A DNA stretch of 6,954 bases from a bacterium (GTDB taxonomy: Bacteria; Auribacterota; UBA3054): positions 1 through 6,954 of the forward strand of contig JAFSWV010000128.1 of the NCBI GenBank assembly GCA_017444325.1. Reading direction: 5' to 3'. A program made the position numbers and the translations under genes. The notes beneath the pieces were generated by a model. That model was not told the DNA's origin and made no database searches. It saw nothing but the letters and a program-made list of their open reading frames with translations. How positions within the stretch are numbered: the first letter of the stretch is position 1; every line of letters begins with the position of its first letter. Shown piece by piece: positions 6,334 through 6,954 of this stretch.

Positions 6334-6953
6334 TAAGACTTCTCCTCTTCTTTAACTTCGTGGTTTCTGAAAAATTCTATCGCTCTGATGTCGTTGCTTG
6401 CTTCCATTTCCGCGAGCGTGCCCCGCGTTATGATGTGGCCGTCGTAGAGCATGATGCCAGAATCAGCGATCCTTCTTATGCTCGTCATGTCGTGCGTCAC
6501 GACCACCACGGTGATATTAAGCTCTTTTTTTAAACGCAGAATGATCTCGTCCAATTCCGCCGACATCACAGGGTCCAGGCCCGTCGTATGCTCGTCGAAG
6601 AACATCATCTCAGGATTCATGGAAAGCGCCCTAGCAATGGAAGCGCGCTTCTTCATACCGCCCGACAGCTGCGCCGGCAGAAGATTCTTGGCAGGCAGAA
6701 GATCGACCAGGCTCAAGTTCCAGTCAACGATACTGTCGATAACGGAAGCAGGGTACGTCGTGTACTCTTCCAAAGGAAGCGCCACGTTCTCCCCTAACGT
6801 CATGGAGTTGAAGAGAGCGCCGCCCTGGAAGACCATGCCGATCCTTTTCCTCACGCCGTACAATTCGTCGTCGGAAAGTCCCACGATGTTCGTGCCGAAG
6901 ATCCTGATGTCGCCGGAATCAGGCTTGATTAGACCCAGAAGATTTCTTAAAAT
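6333..6953 (-). CDS. mlaF: MlaF-like ABC transporter ATP-binding protein (5' end cut by window edge)
   Basis: 206 C-terminal residues are visible. The frame is open to the window edge, so a GTG at 6884 is an internal Val and not the start. The first visible residues, ILRNLLGLIKPDSGDI, are what follows Walker A in this family, so the P-loop and about 40-60 residues are missing. Present are the Q-loop (GMVFQGGALFNSMTLGENV, Gln at 6825-6827), the signature LSGGMKKRASIARAL (6668 downwards), Walker B ending FFDE, the D-loop TGLDP, and the switch His in VTHDM (6492-6494). FQGGALFNSMT is typical of MlaF/Mkl-type ATPases that power MCE lipid transporters at the inner membrane. The residue after the Walker B Glu is His (DEHTTGLDP) where Pro is usual. 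The stop overlaps the MCE start by one base. The symbol is a family label; substrate and direction of transport are not shown by the sequence. Confidence 0.93.
   Translation of the reverse strand: MLRNLLGLIKPDSGDIRIFGTNIVGLSDDELYGVRKRIGMVFQGGALFNSMTLGENVALPLEEYTTYPASVIDSIVDWNLSLVDLLPAKNLLPAQLSGGMKKRASIARALSMNPEMMFFDEHTTGLDPVMSAELDEIILRLKKELNITVVVVTHDMTSIRRIADSGIMLYDGHIITRGTLAEMEASNDIRAIEFFRNHEVKEEEKS
6342..6347 (-). promoter_or_regulatory. Ribosome binding site of the MCE gene
   Basis: GAGGAG lies inside the last codons of the ATPase gene, eight bases before the ATG at 6333. It supports that start and coupled translation of the two subunits. Confidence 0.75.
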
Positions 6954-6954
6954 C

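Noticed and set aside
6882..6884. GTG as the start codon of the ATPase
   Set aside because: The frame is open upstream to the window edge and encodes family-typical residues (LRNLLGLIKPDSGDI), so the GTG is internal.

Overview
The window is a gene-dense piece of chromosome from a diderm (Gram-negative-type) bacterium. Every gene I can support lies on the minus strand, so the biology reads from 6954 down to 1. Evidence for an outer membrane is an MCE/Mla-type lipid transport cluster and a lipoprotein signal peptide with no Asp at +2. Glycine decarboxylase is split into two subunits (gcvPA + gcvPB), an arrangement found in Firmicutes, Thermotogae, many archaea and several non-proteobacterial diderm phyla, unlike the fused GcvP of E. 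coli. The coding regions are moderately GC-rich. A PVC-type lineage such as Lentisphaerota would fit, but this is a weak guess and the sequence does not settle it.

Region 1 (6954-4740) is the 3' part of an ABC lipid-transport operon. It holds an MlaF-like ATPase cut by the window edge, an MlaD-like MCE protein with a long helical C-terminus, and an ABC-transport auxiliary lipoprotein. The stop and start of the first pair share one base and the second pair overlap by 11 bases, which indicates tight translational coupling. The permease (MlaE) is not in view and is expected upstream of 6954. Together these would move phospholipid or a similar lipid between the inner and outer membranes.

Region 2 (4739-4648) is the only real intergenic gap. 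It holds a near-consensus sigma70-type promoter (TTGCCA, 17 bases, TATAAT, with an extended -10 TG) starting four bases after the lipoprotein stop codon. A strong ribosome binding site precedes gcvH. I see no terminator and no room for a glycine riboswitch.

Region 3 (4647-1) is a compact operon: gcvH, gcvPA, gcvPB, holA (DNA polymerase III delta subunit), then the N-terminal 139 residues of a membrane protein resembling a polyprenyl glycosylphosphotransferase (initiating sugar transferase for surface polysaccharide). Junctions are +2, -1, +5 and +3 bases. GcvPA/GcvPB decarboxylate glycine and load the aminomethyl group onto the lipoyl arm of GcvH. The aminomethyltransferase gcvT and the lipoamide dehydrogenase are not in the window. 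Placing holA and a polysaccharide gene behind a glycine cleavage promoter joins three unrelated functions in one apparent transcript.

I found no clear sign of a new defence or mobile system, RNA gene, CRISPR array or insertion sequence. The points most worth a second look are the mixed-function operon, the 25-residue repeat in the MCE protein's helical tail, the Walker B-adjacent Pro-to-His change in the ATPase, and the cysteine-rich change in a usually conserved GcvPB motif.
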